From Sphingopyxis sp. H053 (lineage in GTDB: Bacteria > Pseudomonadota > Alphaproteobacteria > Sphingomonadales > Sphingomonadaceae), in contig NZ_LNRU01000001.1 of the NCBI RefSeq assembly GCF_001468225.1, positions 434,001 to 498,000 of the forward strand: 64,000 nucleotides of DNA, written 5' to 3'. The notes beneath the pieces are model-generated. The model ran no database searches. It saw only the letters and a list, made by a program, of their open reading frames with translations, and had not been told where the DNA came from. Shown in pieces: positions 43,585 through 52,771 of the stretch. The number at the start of each line of letters is the position of its first letter. Within the stretch, counting starts at the first letter, position 1. A program made the position numbers and the translations under genes.

Positions 43585-43691
43585 AAAAATCGAGCGCCGC
43601 GGGAACCAAATCGAGCCTGCCGCGTTTCACTCATCTACTAGATCGAAAGAGAAGGTAGAATCTGGTTCCTGTCTTCGGACGGAACCTAGGG

Positions 43692-43719
43692 AGCCCCGCC
43701 GCAGAAATGCGACGGGGCT
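43692..43719. terminator. Hairpin between convergent genes
   Basis: An 11-bp stem with one mismatch (AGCCCCG...CGGGGCT) and a six-base loop is followed by TTACCTGTTTCT. It lies between the DUF1328 gene and the convergent DUF885 gene and could stop both transcripts, although the T-tract is poor. Confidence 0.6.
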
Positions 43720-43728
43720 TACCTGTTT

Positions 43729-45546
43729 CTAGGCTGGAAATGCCGCGCGAACGCGGCGTTCGAGCACCGCGAGCGGGATGCGCCCGGCGCCCAGCACCAC
43801 GTCGTGGAAACGCTTGATGTCATAGCCCCGCCGCCGCGATACCTCGTCGCGCACGCGGCTGATCGCGATCTGGCCAACCTTGTAGGCGCAGGCCTGTCCC
43901 GGATAGACGATATAGCGGTCGATCTCGGTGCGCGATGCGCTCGGCGAGTTCGACGAATTCTGGGTCATATAATCGATCGCCTGTTCGCGGCTCCACTCCA
44001 TCGCATGGATGCCCGTGTCGACGACGAGGCGCGAAGCGCGAAACGCGTAAGAGGCGAGATAGCCGATCTTGCCGAGCGGATCGTCTTCATACATGCCGAG
44101 TTCGTCGGCGACCTGTTCGGCGTAGAGGCCCCAGCCTTCGCCATAGGCGGTGACCGACGCCGCCTGCCGATAGAGCGGCAGTTCAGCGTCTTCATATTTC
44201 AACGCACCCTCGAACAGATGCCCCGGCGCGCCCTCGTGATAGGCGAGGGTCGGCAGGGTGTAGCGCGGCCATTCGGCGGTATCGCGCAGGTTGATGAAAA
44301 AGATGCCGGGGCGCGAGCCATCGGGGGTTCCCGCCTGCGCCGACCCGCCCGGCGCACCGATCTCGATTTCGGGTGGGACGCGGCGGATTTCATAGGGGGC
44401 CTTGGGAATGCGGCTGAACACCTGGGGCAGGCGCCCGCGAATCTTGACGAGCAGGCCGTTGAGATAGGCGAGCATCTCGGCGCGGCCGTTGTCGTCATTG
44501 GCGAACAACTGACCCTCGGCCTTGCCGAGCGCGTTCAGCCGGTCGCGGATGCTGCCGTCCTTATAGCCCTGCGCTTTCAGCAGCACATCCATCCGCGATG
44601 TCAGGTCGGCGACCTGCTCGCGGCCGATGCGATGGATTTCGGCGGCGCTGAGGCTGGTCGTCGTATGCTGTGCGAGCGTCGCGGCGTAATAGGCCGCGCC
44701 ATCGGGAAGGCGCGCGACGCCGGCGTCGGTGCCGGCACGCGGGAGCAACGCGGTCAGCGTGTCGATCTGGCGGGTGAGCGCCGCGCGGATCGGACCCTCG
44801 AAAACCTTCGCGGCGCTCTCGCCATATCCCGAAAGGCCCAGCGCGGCGCTGCGTTTGGCGATCGAGGCGACAAGCGTTTTGCCGCCGACGTCGCCGTCGC
44901 GGAGGCGTGCGAGTTGTTGCAGCGCCTGGTCGAGGATGAAGCGCGGTGCGACGACGCCCATTGCGGCATTCGCCTTTACGATTTCGGTGTCCGCGTCGAG
45001 CAGCGTCGGGATCGCTTGAAGCCGCGTCATATAGGCGTCGGCGTCGGCCTTGGTCGTCACGGGATGCTGGCTGTCGAGGAAGGTGCTGACCCCCGTGTAA
45101 AATCCGCCGAGCTGGGTGACGCCATAAGGGCCGGGGCGGTGGCCGAAGCCGCCCGTATGATAGGTGAAACGGGCAAGCCGCTGGCGCGTGACGAGGTCGA
45201 ATTCGGCGCTGTCATGCGCGATGCGCGCGGCATCGCCGAGCGTCTCGCCCTTGATCGCGCGCACCGCGGCAAGGTCGCTGTCGATCTGGCGCGTTCGCGC
45301 GGCACGCGCAGCGGGCGACCAGTCGGGGAATTGCGCGCGGAGGGCGGTGCGGACGCCCGTGTCGATACCGAGCGACGTGGCGCGGGTCGGGTCGTCGCGC
45401 AGGCCTTGCTCGAATTGCGCGGAGAGCAGCGCGTCGAGGCCGGCGTCGCCGCTTTCTTTTGCGGTGGCGGGCCCTGCGACGCTGGCGACGGCGAAGCCGC
45501 CAATCCCGGCGAGGACGGTCCGTCGATCGGGCACAATGTCGGTCAT
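43729..45546 (-). CDS. DUF885-family exported peptidase-like protein
   Basis: About 605 residues. The start MTDIVPDRRTVLAGIGGFAV has a twin-arginine signal. The DUF885 zinc-site-like motif is TLAYHEGAPGHLFEGAL (HExxPGH), and a second conserved block is VTAYGEGWGLYAEQVADELG. The family is annotated as M32/DUF885-type metallopeptidases, many with unknown substrates. The Tat signal implies that it is folded and metal-loaded before export. An in-frame extension to 45672 has no ribosome binding site. Confidence 0.88.
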   Translation of the reverse strand: MTDIVPDRRTVLAGIGGFAVASVAGPATAKESGDAGLDALLSAQFEQGLRDDPTRATSLGIDTGVRTALRAQFPDWSPAARAARTRQIDSDLAAVRAIKGETLGDAARIAHDSAEFDLVTRQRLARFTYHTGGFGHRPGPYGVTQLGGFYTGVSTFLDSQHPVTTKADADAYMTRLQAIPTLLDADTEIVKANAAMGVVAPRFILDQALQQLARLRDGDVGGKTLVASIAKRSAALGLSGYGESAAKVFEGPIRAALTRQIDTLTALLPRAGTDAGVARLPDGAAYYAATLAQHTTTSLSAAEIHRIGREQVADLTSRMDVLLKAQGYKDGSIRDRLNALGKAEGQLFANDDNGRAEMLAYLNGLLVKIRGRLPQVFSRIPKAPYEIRRVPPEIEIGAPGGSAQAGTPDGSRPGIFFINLRDTAEWPRYTLPTLAYHEGAPGHLFEGALKYEDAELPLYRQAASVTAYGEGWGLYAEQVADELGMYEDDPLGKIGYLASYAFRASRLVVDTGIHAMEWSREQAIDYMTQNSSNSPSASRTEIDRYIVYPGQACAYKVGQIAISRVRDEVSRRRGYDIKRFHDVVLGAGRIPLAVLERRVRAAFPA

Positions 45547-45759
45547 GCGATTCTCCCCTGTTCGTTTCGCCGAGCGTAGAAGCGCGCCGTTATCGGCGCA
45601 ACATGCTGACGCAATTGCGAAACTTTTGGCTGCGGCGTCGTCAGCCGATCGGCTGACTCGTCCGCCTTTCACGATGAACAGCCATTAAAACGCATCCATC
45701 GCCCGAAAGGTGCGTTGGTCAGTTTCGGTCGGGATACCCCCGGGTGGATGGAGAATGAC

Positions 45760-45987
45760 ATGAGCATACTCAAAAAGGCAGCAATCTCTTTTGCGGCGTT
45801 ATCGATGATCGCGGCGCCTGTTGCGGCGTCGGCGGCGGGCGTGTCCCGCGCAGCTTCGGCGGCCGGAGGTGAAAACGAACTCGAAGGCAATTCGAGCTGG
45901 ATCATCGGGCTTGTCGGCCTGCTCGTTGGCATCGGCGCGATCATCCTGGTCGCCGACAAGGACGACGATTCCCCCGTAAGCCCATAG
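45760..45987 (+). CDS. Small single-span exported/membrane protein (75 aa)
   Basis: The signal-like N-terminus (AAISFAALSMIAAPVAASAAG) is followed by a polar linker. A clear membrane helix follows (WIIGLVGLLVGIGAIILVA) and then an acidic end DKDDDSPVSP. The start ATG 45760 follows GGAG. Similar short proteins are common and unnamed in sphingomonads. Function unknown. Confidence 0.75.
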   Translation: MSILKKAAISFAALSMIAAPVAASAAGVSRAASAAGGENELEGNSSWIIGLVGLLVGIGAIILVADKDDDSPVSP

Positions 45988-46162
45988 GGTCATATTCGCG
46001 GGAGGGCAGCCGGACCGGCTCGGGCTGCCCTCTTGCAACGCTCTATCGCTCTGCCGCGCGGCATGAACGGCCGACCTGTTCGGCCGCGCGGTGCCATTGC
46101 CAGCAGGTCGCTGATTGCGGATTGGCGGGCCGTGAGAGTTGGGCGGTGGAGATTCGGCAGCG

Positions 46163-47107
46163 ATGGCAAGGGGATATAGGGCGGCGGCCTTGGGCGTGGC
46201 GCTGCTTGGGGGATGTAGCGGTGCAGCTACAGGACATGCCGACGGCAAGACTGCCGCGGCGCAGGTCGTTCAGGAAGGGCAGGGGAAGCCCTATGCCCTG
46301 CTGGGCAGCGAGGTCTGGGACGTGCCTGACCCGGTTTCGGGCCGCGGTTATCAGGTCTTCGTCAGCCTTCCGTCTTCTTATGCAAAGGATCCACAGCGCG
46401 CCTATCCGGTGCTCTACGTCACCGACGCCGACTATGCCTTTCCGGTCGTCCGGCAGATTGCTCGGCGATTGAACGTCGAAGGCCCGAAGGTGCAGGAGTT
46501 CATTCTGGTCGGATTGTCCTATGCCAAGGGCGACGATCCGGTGCGGAGCCGGCGGCGTGACTATACCCCGACCGCCGAAGGGCCGAGCGACGCGCCGGCC
46601 GACGCGGTCCACGGCGGGGGCGCGGCGTACCAGACCTATTTGCGCGATCAGGTCCTGCCTTTTGTTGCGCGCCGCTATCGAACCGAACCCCGGCAAAAGC
46701 TGTTTCTCGGCCATTCCTACGGTGCCCTTCTGGGGACACAGATATTGTTCACCGAACCCGAAATGTTCAGCGGCTATATTCTGGGAAGCCCGTCGCTTTG
46801 GTACGGCAAGCGGCATATGTTCGCGCTGGAAAAGGCCTATGCGGCGGCACACCGCGACATGCCGGCGAAAGTCTATGTCTATACCGGCGAATATGAAGCG
46901 GCGCGCGCCGCCGATCCGCGCTTCAACAAGCGCGTGGATATGGTTGGGGATAGCGATGCGCTGGTCGAAACGCTGAAACGGCGCGCCTATCCGGGGCTGC
47001 AAATCCGGGCGGACGTGCTGAATGACGAGGACCATGTGTCGGTCGCGCCGCGCGGCTTCACCAAGGGGATGACTTATCTGCTCCCGGTGCCGCTTGCGGC
47101 GAAATGA
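46163..47107 (+). CDS. Lipoprotein esterase, alpha/beta-hydrolase (esterase D-like)
   Basis: A 314-residue protein. The lipobox LLGGCSG suggests a lipid-anchored enzyme. The fold is that of the putative esterase/Fes-like family: YPVLYVTDADYAFPVVRQIA, the nucleophile elbow FLGHSYGALLG, and a final NDEDHVSVAPRG with the catalytic His. Relatives hydrolyse siderophore esters or S-formylglutathione; the substrate is not fixed by the sequence. ATG 46163 is used; a longer in-frame start (46139) would spoil the signal sequence. Confidence 0.86.
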   Translation: MARGYRAAALGVALLGGCSGAATGHADGKTAAAQVVQEGQGKPYALLGSEVWDVPDPVSGRGYQVFVSLPSSYAKDPQRAYPVLYVTDADYAFPVVRQIARRLNVEGPKVQEFILVGLSYAKGDDPVRSRRRDYTPTAEGPSDAPADAVHGGGAAYQTYLRDQVLPFVARRYRTEPRQKLFLGHSYGALLGTQILFTEPEMFSGYILGSPSLWYGKRHMFALEKAYAAAHRDMPAKVYVYTGEYEAARAADPRFNKRVDMVGDSDALVETLKRRAYPGLQIRADVLNDEDHVSVAPRGFTKGMTYLLPVPLAAK

Positions 47108-47239
47108 ACGGCGCGCCGCTTTTGCGACAATTTGCGACAATTTTCCGTCGATCCGGCACGTCGCTGGGACAAACCGCGCCTAGAACGGCTTCATCGGGTT
47201 CCGGCTCTTTCCCGGAAGGCCCATGAAGGAGTTCGTTAC

Positions 47240-47830
47240 GTGAACAAGAAAATCTCGCTCTTTACGCTCGCCGCCGCATTGGTGGCCGTGCCCGTTCTCG
47301 CCGCGCCCGGCGCCGACGGCAATGCCGTGCAGACGCGCGCCGACGCGCAGGCCCGGGCCACGCAGATGTTCGCCAAAATGGACGCGAACAAGGACGGCAA
47401 GCTCGACGCTACCGACCGCGCCGCGCAGCGTGCCGAGCGGCAGGCGAAAATCTTCGCCAGCCTCGACGCCGACGGCAATGGCAGCATCAGCAAGGCCGAA
47501 TGGGACAAGCATGGCGCCGATCGCGCCGCCAAGCGCGCCGAACGCGGTGAAAAGCGTGCCGAAGCCGGCGAAGCCGGCGAAGGCAAGCGCCACGGCATGC
47601 GTGGCGGTCATGGCAAGCGCGGTGGCCATCACGGTATGATGATGGGCAAGGCCGACACCGACGGCGACAAGGCGATCAGCCAGGCCGAGTTCCAGACCGC
47701 CGCGCTCGCGCGCTTCGACGCCGCCGACGCGAACAAGGATGGTCAGGTCACCGCCGAGGAACGCCAGGCCCAGCGCGGCGCATGGCGCGCCAAGCGTGGT
47801 GCGGCTCCGGCGGCTCCCGCGAACCAGTAA
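47240..47830 (+). CDS. Exported EF-hand calcium-binding protein
   Basis: A 196-residue protein starting at GTG 47240 with AAGGA 9 bases upstream. A signal peptide (LFTLAAALVAVPVLA) precedes four EF-hand loops: DANKDGKLDATD, DADGNGSISKAE, DTDGDKAISQAE and DANKDGQVTAEE. A His/Gly/Arg-rich linker (RHGMRGGHGKRGGHHGMMMG) sits between pairs and may bind transition metal. It lies directly upstream of a two-component system and may be under its control (inference). Confidence 0.9.
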   Translation: MNKKISLFTLAAALVAVPVLAAPGADGNAVQTRADAQARATQMFAKMDANKDGKLDATDRAAQRAERQAKIFASLDADGNGSISKAEWDKHGADRAAKRAERGEKRAEAGEAGEGKRHGMRGGHGKRGGHHGMMMGKADTDGDKAISQAEFQTAALARFDAADANKDGQVTAEERQAQRGAWRAKRGAAPAAPANQ

Positions 47831-47970
47831 GTATTTGGCAGGGGCCTGGCGGCAAAGCGTAGAGCCTTCCTCCCCTCCCGGCATTGCCTTTGTTGCCGGT
47901 CCCTGTCAGCTATCGCCCATCGGCCCCCGCGGCCGGTGGGCGAACTAGCATTTCTTTTGACGGAAACCCG

Positions 47971-48705
47971 ATGACCGATAGCGACACGCCCCGCATCCTG
48001 CTGATCGACGACGAACCGTCGATCCGCGAGCCGCTGGGCGAATATCTGACCGCGCAGGGCTTCGCGGTGACCGATGTCGCGAGCGCCGCCGAGGCGCGAT
48101 CGGTGCTGCGCGCGCAGGGCGTCGATCTGGTCGTCAGCGACATCATGATGCCCGGCGAGGACGGCCTGTCGCTGACCCGCCATTTGCGCGAGACGAGCAG
48201 CATTCCCGTCATCCTGCTGACCGCGCGCGCCGAGGATACCGAACGGATCATCGGGCTGGAGATCGGCGCCGACGATTATGTCGTCAAACCCTTCAACCCG
48301 CGCGAACTCGTCGCGCGCATCCGCACCGTATTGCGCCGGACGCAACAGGGCGGGCGCGCACTCGATCCGGGCGGGACCTATTATGCCTTTGGCGACTGGG
48401 TGCTGCGCGAAGTCGAGCGCGTGCTGGTCGATGGCGAAGGCAATGAGGTCGCGCTGTCGTCGGGCGAATATCATCTGCTCCACGCGCTGGTGCGCCATCC
48501 GCGGCAGGTGATGAGCCGCGACCGCCTGCTCGACATGGTGCGTGGGCGCGAGGCCGATATTTTCGACCGCGCGATCGACAATCTGGTCAGCCGGCTGCGC
48601 AAGAAGATCGAGGTCGATGCCGCGCATCCGCAGATCGTCAAGACGGTGTGGGGCGGGGGCTATACGCTGGCGTGCGAAGTCAGGCGGATGGGCCCGGCGG
48701 CGTGA
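47971..48705 (+). CDS. OmpR-family response regulator
   Basis: A 244-residue protein. The receiver domain has the acidic pair in LLIDDEPSIREPL, the phospho-Asp in LVVSDIMMPGEDG and Lys in DDYVVKPFNPREL. The DNA-binding winged helix follows (FGDWVLREVERVLV, then DRAIDNLVSRLRKKIE and VWGGGYTLA). The gene overlaps the kinase gene by four bases (GTGA), so the two are co-translated. Confidence 0.94.
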   Translation: MTDSDTPRILLIDDEPSIREPLGEYLTAQGFAVTDVASAAEARSVLRAQGVDLVVSDIMMPGEDGLSLTRHLRETSSIPVILLTARAEDTERIIGLEIGADDYVVKPFNPRELVARIRTVLRRTQQGGRALDPGGTYYAFGDWVLREVERVLVDGEGNEVALSSGEYHLLHALVRHPRQVMSRDRLLDMVRGREADIFDRAIDNLVSRLRKKIEVDAAHPQIVKTVWGGGYTLACEVRRMGPAA

Positions 48706-50054
48706 AACTGCGGTTGTGGCCCAAAAGCCTTGTCGGCCAGCTCGTTTTTGCGGTCGCGGTGATGCTGTTCGTCGCGCAGGCGATCAATTTCGTGCTGCTG
48801 TCGCGCGGGATGCGGCAGCAGACGCTGGCGCACGGCGGCGGCATGGCCGTCGCGCGGATCATCGATGCGATCGAGCGCGACCGGCGTGGTGACTTCAGGC
48901 CGCCCCGCAACGAACGCGAGCGGCACGAGGCGCGCGAGCGTGCGCAGAAACTCGTGATCTCCGATCATCTCCCGCCGATGCCCGTCGGCGCCGTCCGGGT
49001 GCCCGACCTCGCCGCCTATGTCGAGGGCCTGCTCGGCGAGACCAATGTGCCTGCTGCCATGGTCGACGCGTGGGCGCTCCCGCCGCGCGAACGGCAGCGG
49101 CTGCGCCGGCCCGCCTTTCCCGACCGTGCCGTCATCGTCGTAGCGAAGGTCGACGGGCGCTATTTTGCGGTGCGCACGCGGATCGCGGCGGGGGGCAATC
49201 GGCTGCAGGGTTTCCTCGTCTGGCAGACGCTGTCGCTCTATCTGTTGCTGCTGGTTCCGATCATGCTGATCGCGTGGCGCGCGGCGCGGCCGCTGCGCGA
49301 CCTGACGCGCGCGGCGCGCGCCAATCCGGCGCTGCGCGATGCCGAGCCGCTCGAGGAAGAGGGGCCGTCGGATGTGCGCGAGCTGATCGGCGCGTTCAAC
49401 GCCTATCGCGGCCGTATTTCGACGATGCTGTCGGACAAGGACCGGATGCTTGGCGCCGTCGGCCACGATTTGCGCACCCCGCTCGCCAGCCTGCGCGTGC
49501 GCGTCGAGCAGGTCGAGGACGAGACGCTGCGCGACAAGATGATCGCGAGCATCGAGGAAATGACCGCGATGCTGAGCGACATTTTGGCGCTGGCGCGGTC
49601 GGGCGCGGGAACCGAGGCGCGCGAGCGTATCCCGCTGCGCGAATTGATCGGCGAACTCGCGGCCGATTATCAGGAGCGCGGCAAGGATGTCGAAATCGGC
49701 GATATTGCCGACGCCGCCGTGCTGGCGCGGCCGATGCTGCTCAAGCGCGCGCTGCGCAATCTTGCCGACAATGCCATTGCCTATGGCTCGCGGGCGCGGT
49801 TGTCGGTTGTGACCGACGGCGGGCAGGCGCAGATTATCGTATCGGACGACGGTCCCGGTCTGACCGGCGAGCAGATCAAGACGCTGATCGAGCCCTTCGC
49901 GCGCGGCGAGCAATCGCGCAACCGCGCGACCGGCGGCGCCGGGCTGGGGCTGTCGATCGCGCGCGATATCGCCGAGGGCGAGGGCGGGGCGCTGGCGCTG
50001 AGCAATCGTGCCGGCGGCGGGCTCGATGCGGTGATTACGCTGCCGGCCGTTTAA
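48702..50054 (+). CDS. Sensor histidine kinase, EnvZ-like
   Basis: A 450-residue membrane kinase. Two membrane helices (LVFAVAVMLFVAQAINFVLL and LLLVPIMLIAWRAARPL) bracket a periplasmic sensor of about 140 residues. HAMP is followed by the phospho-acceptor box GHDLRTPLASLR, the N-box LADNAIAYG, DDGPGL, and GAGLGLSIARDIAEG. It partners with the response regulator just upstream. The signal is unknown; the EF-hand gene next door hints at metal or envelope stress. Confidence 0.94.
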   Translation: MKLRLWPKSLVGQLVFAVAVMLFVAQAINFVLLSRGMRQQTLAHGGGMAVARIIDAIERDRRGDFRPPRNERERHEARERAQKLVISDHLPPMPVGAVRVPDLAAYVEGLLGETNVPAAMVDAWALPPRERQRLRRPAFPDRAVIVVAKVDGRYFAVRTRIAAGGNRLQGFLVWQTLSLYLLLLVPIMLIAWRAARPLRDLTRAARANPALRDAEPLEEEGPSDVRELIGAFNAYRGRISTMLSDKDRMLGAVGHDLRTPLASLRVRVEQVEDETLRDKMIASIEEMTAMLSDILALARSGAGTEARERIPLRELIGELAADYQERGKDVEIGDIADAAVLARPMLLKRALRNLADNAIAYGSRARLSVVTDGGQAQIIVSDDGPGLTGEQIKTLIEPFARGEQSRNRATGGAGLGLSIARDIAEGEGGALALSNRAGGGLDAVITLPAV

Positions 50055-50055
50055 C

Positions 50056-50130
50056 CGTCATCCCAGCGAAAGCTGGGATCTCTATCGTCCGGGCGGGCCG
50101 CCCGAGATCCCAGCTTTCGCTGGGATGACG
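50056..50130. repeat. REP-like palindromic repeat unit
   Basis: Two copies of the GTCATCCCAGCGAAAGCTGG-type hairpin face each other across GGGCGGGCCGCCC, itself a short palindrome. The unit lies between convergent genes. Confidence 0.85.
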
Positions 50131-50135
50131 AATGA

Positions 50136-50936
50136 TCAAGCGTAGATCGCGATCGCCTGGCTGCCGCTGAGGATCGGTTCACCGGCGCGGTTCCACAGCA
50201 TCATGTCCTGCATCGACAGGCCGTGGCGCGCATAGCCGGTCTTCGCCGAAAGCAGCCACCAGCCGTCGTCGGTCGTCGGCGTGCCGGTGAGCATGTTGAC
50301 CGTCCAGTTCATCGAGCTGATCGGCCCGAATTCGCTGAACAGCGCCATCGCGGCGGGGGGCAGGGCGTCGCCCATCGCGAGCAGCGCGACCGCCGGATGG
50401 CACGCGGGCTCCTGGGCGAAACGAACCCAGGTCAGATATTCGCCGACATCGCTTTTCCACCCGAAGCGCGGGCCGGTGGTCGGGCGCATGTCGAAATGGC
50501 GCGTGAAAGACGGGCGCGCGTGATGATCGGGCACCGGTGCGAGCGTCGCGGGATCGGGCGCGTCGGGCACCGACAGGCGATCATGGTCGAGGTGGCTCTT
50601 GCGGTCGCCTGAAAAGGCGAAGACCGCAGCGGTGCCGAAGCCCTGATCGCTCGACACGCCGGCGTCGATGAACAGCGAAGATTTCGACTGGCGCAGCACG
50701 CGCGTTTCGACGGTGCAATCGCCGCCGACGGGGCCGACGAAGCTGATCTGCGCATAACGCAGCGGCGTGTCGGTCGGGTGGAGCGCCATCGTGCCCGCGA
50801 GTGCGACCGCCGAGCTGATCCCGCCATAAGCGGTGCGCCCCTGCATCCATCCTTCGTCGATATGCGCCTTGGCTACGCCCTCTTCGGTGCGCAGCGTCGC
50901 GAGCAGCGCGTCGAGCGCGCTGGGAGAGGTCGTCAT
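50136..50936 (-). CDS. Acyl-CoA thioesterase family protein (double hotdog)
   Basis: A 266-residue protein. The layout is that of TesB-like tandem hotdog thioesterases: WMQGRTAYGGISSAVALAG, SFVGPVGGDCTVETRVLRQ in the first domain, and FGPISSMNWTVNMLTG, then WWLLSAKTGYARHGLSMQDMMLWNRAG in the second. It would release fatty acids from CoA. It lies 7 bases after the reductase gene and is probably in the same transcript, so it may share the CTTTACGT operator upstream. Confidence 0.82.
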   Translation of the reverse strand: MTTSPSALDALLATLRTEEGVAKAHIDEGWMQGRTAYGGISSAVALAGTMALHPTDTPLRYAQISFVGPVGGDCTVETRVLRQSKSSLFIDAGVSSDQGFGTAAVFAFSGDRKSHLDHDRLSVPDAPDPATLAPVPDHHARPSFTRHFDMRPTTGPRFGWKSDVGEYLTWVRFAQEPACHPAVALLAMGDALPPAAMALFSEFGPISSMNWTVNMLTGTPTTDDGWWLLSAKTGYARHGLSMQDMMLWNRAGEPILSGSQAIAIYA

Positions 50937-50943
50937 TGGTTTC

Positions 50944-52122
50944 TTAGTCCTCGATCTGGAAAGTCAGGCCCGCATTGGCCGTCAGCCGCTCGATCAGCGC
51001 GTCGCCGAGCAGCGCGCCCGGGGTCCAGACGCCGCCTTTGCCCTTGTTCGCAAGTAGCGCGATGCCCGTTTCGGCGAGCATCTTCGACGTCGAGCCATAG
51101 CCCGGGTCGCGGTCGCCCTGAACGCTCGCGCGCACGGTGGTGCCGTCGGGATATTCGCCGATGAAGAGGATGTCGTAAAAGCCGTTCTCGCGCGCTTCCT
51201 TGCTCGGGCCTTCGCCGGGCTGGAGCGTCGACTCGCCAAAGGGATTCGCCTTCGCCATCGCTTCGGCCATCGCCTTTCCGGCGTCGCCGATCGTCGTCAT
51301 CACCATCTCGTCGTACACAAGGTCTTCGCCCCACTTATGGCCGAGCAGGAAGTTGGTGCGGTGGACATTCTTGGTGTTGATCGGCGCCATCACGAAGGGG
51401 GCGGTCCAGGTGCCCGTCGCGCTGTCATATTCGGGGATCAGCCCGGTCGGCTGCGACGGGCCTTCGAAACCGGGGGTCAGCGCAAAGCTCGACTTGAGCA
51501 GCAGTGCGAGCGAGGGCTTTTTCGCGATCGCCTTCAGCGTTTCGGTGAGGCTGGCGACCGTGCCGCCCGAGGCGCCGCCCGCCATCTTGCGGACGCGGCC
51601 CTTGACGCGCGGGGCGGGCTTGCCGTGGCGCTTGATCGCTTCGGCCTGCAGGAAATGGACGCCGAGGTCGAACGGAATGCTATCGAAGCCGCAGCTGAAG
51701 GTGATGCGCGCGCCCGATGCCTTGGCCGCATCCTGATGCGCGTCGATCATCTCGCGCATCCAGCCGGGTTCGCCGCAAAGGTCGGCGTAGGCGGTGCCCG
51801 CCTTGACGCATGCGGCGACGAGTTCGCTCCCGTAAAGCTGGTACGGGCCGACGGTGGTCAGGATGACCTCGGCACGCGCCGCCACCGCGTCGAGGCTGGC
51901 GGGGTCGCTCGCATCGGCGACGACGAGCGGCGTGTCCTTGGGTGCGCCGATGAGGTCGCGCACCTCGGCAAGCTTGTCGGCGCTGCGCCCCGCCATCGCC
52001 CATTTCGGCGCGTCCTTGCGGCCCGCATAATGCGCGCCGAGATATTCGGCGACGAGGCGCCCGGTGAAACCGGTCGCGCCATAGACGATGATATCGAACT
52101 CGCGGGTCCCCGCCATGGCCAT
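50944..52122 (-). CDS. Saccharopine-dehydrogenase-like (trans-acting enoyl reductase type) oxidoreductase
   Basis: A 392-residue protein with an N-terminal Rossmann fold (DIIVYGATGFTGRLVAEYL). It contains TTVGPYQLYGSELVAACVKAGTAYADLCGEP and the substrate domain ending GGVWTPGALLGDALIERL. This pattern fits the group related to mycobacterial trans-acting enoyl reductases and eukaryotic SCCPDH, not lysine-pathway saccharopine dehydrogenases. Its role in acyl or lipid metabolism is inferred from family and from the thioesterase downstream. An operator lies six bases before the start codon. Confidence 0.85.
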   Translation of the reverse strand: MAMAGTREFDIIVYGATGFTGRLVAEYLGAHYAGRKDAPKWAMAGRSADKLAEVRDLIGAPKDTPLVVADASDPASLDAVAARAEVILTTVGPYQLYGSELVAACVKAGTAYADLCGEPGWMREMIDAHQDAAKASGARITFSCGFDSIPFDLGVHFLQAEAIKRHGKPAPRVKGRVRKMAGGASGGTVASLTETLKAIAKKPSLALLLKSSFALTPGFEGPSQPTGLIPEYDSATGTWTAPFVMAPINTKNVHRTNFLLGHKWGEDLVYDEMVMTTIGDAGKAMAEAMAKANPFGESTLQPGEGPSKEARENGFYDILFIGEYPDGTTVRASVQGDRDPGYGSTSKMLAETGIALLANKGKGGVWTPGALLGDALIERLTANAGLTFQIED

Positions 52123-52127
52123 TCTCC

Positions 52128-52145
52128 CTTTACGTAAACGTTAAG
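52128..52145. promoter_or_regulatory. Operator CTTTACGT-AA-ACGTTAAG
   Basis: This is an 18-bp near-palindrome that matches the one at 35439-35456 in arm sequence, arm length and two-base centre, with one mismatch. It is 5-6 bases upstream of the reductase start codon, so a bound protein would block transcription or early elongation. Confidence 0.65.
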
Positions 52146-52187
52146 TGGAGGCTAGCGCAGGCGGGGAAGCTTGCCAAGCGCGAAGGT

Positions 52188-52700
52188 CTAGCGGCGCCAG
52201 AAGGGGCGTTTTTCCACCGCGACGGGCGTGCCGATCGCCTCGGCGCGGCCCTCGGCGCGTGCGGCGCGCAGTTCGGCTTCGCTCGCATGCTGCTCGGCCC
52301 GATGCGTGGCCAACTCGTCGCGGCGGCGCTGGCGCAGCGCGTCATAGCTCCAGCGTGTGTGGCCATAGCCAAAGAGACAGAGCAGGCCGCCCGCGATCGC
52401 CAGATTCTTCATCGCCGCCATCGCCTGCACCGGGTCGGTGAACTCGCGGTGGAAGAAGAGGATCGTGGCGAGAACAAAGCCCGCGAGCAGGATCGACACG
52501 AGGCGCACGGCGATACCGAGCGCGATGCAGATGCCCGCGATGAGTTCGAAGAGGCCGACCGGAATGGCGAGTCCGCCGGGCAGGCCCGAGGTCGCGATCA
52601 TCGCGGTGGTGTCGGACACATGGATCAGCTTGTTGATCCCCGACACGATGAAAATCAGGGCAATGAACAGGCGGCCGATGAAGACGGCGATCATGGACAT
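52188..52700 (-). CDS. DoxX-family membrane protein
   Basis: About 170 residues with four membrane helices: FIGRLFIALIFIVSGINKLI, GGLAIPVGLFELIAGICIAL, VRLVSILLAGFVLATILFF and LAIAGGLLCLFGYG. The C-terminal tail is long and charged (QRRRDELATHRAEQHASEAE). DoxX proteins are linked to quinone or redox stress functions, but the exact role is open. MSMIAVFI at 52700 is taken as start because AAGGA lies 6 bases upstream; MPM at 52706 is also possible. Confidence 0.87.
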   Translation of the reverse strand: MSMIAVFIGRLFIALIFIVSGINKLIHVSDTTAMIATSGLPGGLAIPVGLFELIAGICIALGIAVRLVSILLAGFVLATILFFHREFTDPVQAMAAMKNLAIAGGLLCLFGYGHTRWSYDALRQRRRDELATHRAEQHASEAELRAARAEGRAEAIGTPVAVEKRPFWRR

Positions 52701-52771
52701 GGGCATTCCTTCCCTAGCGCGCCCCGTCCGCTTGTGCAGACAGGACGCTTGGGAGGACGATGGGTTCCGGC

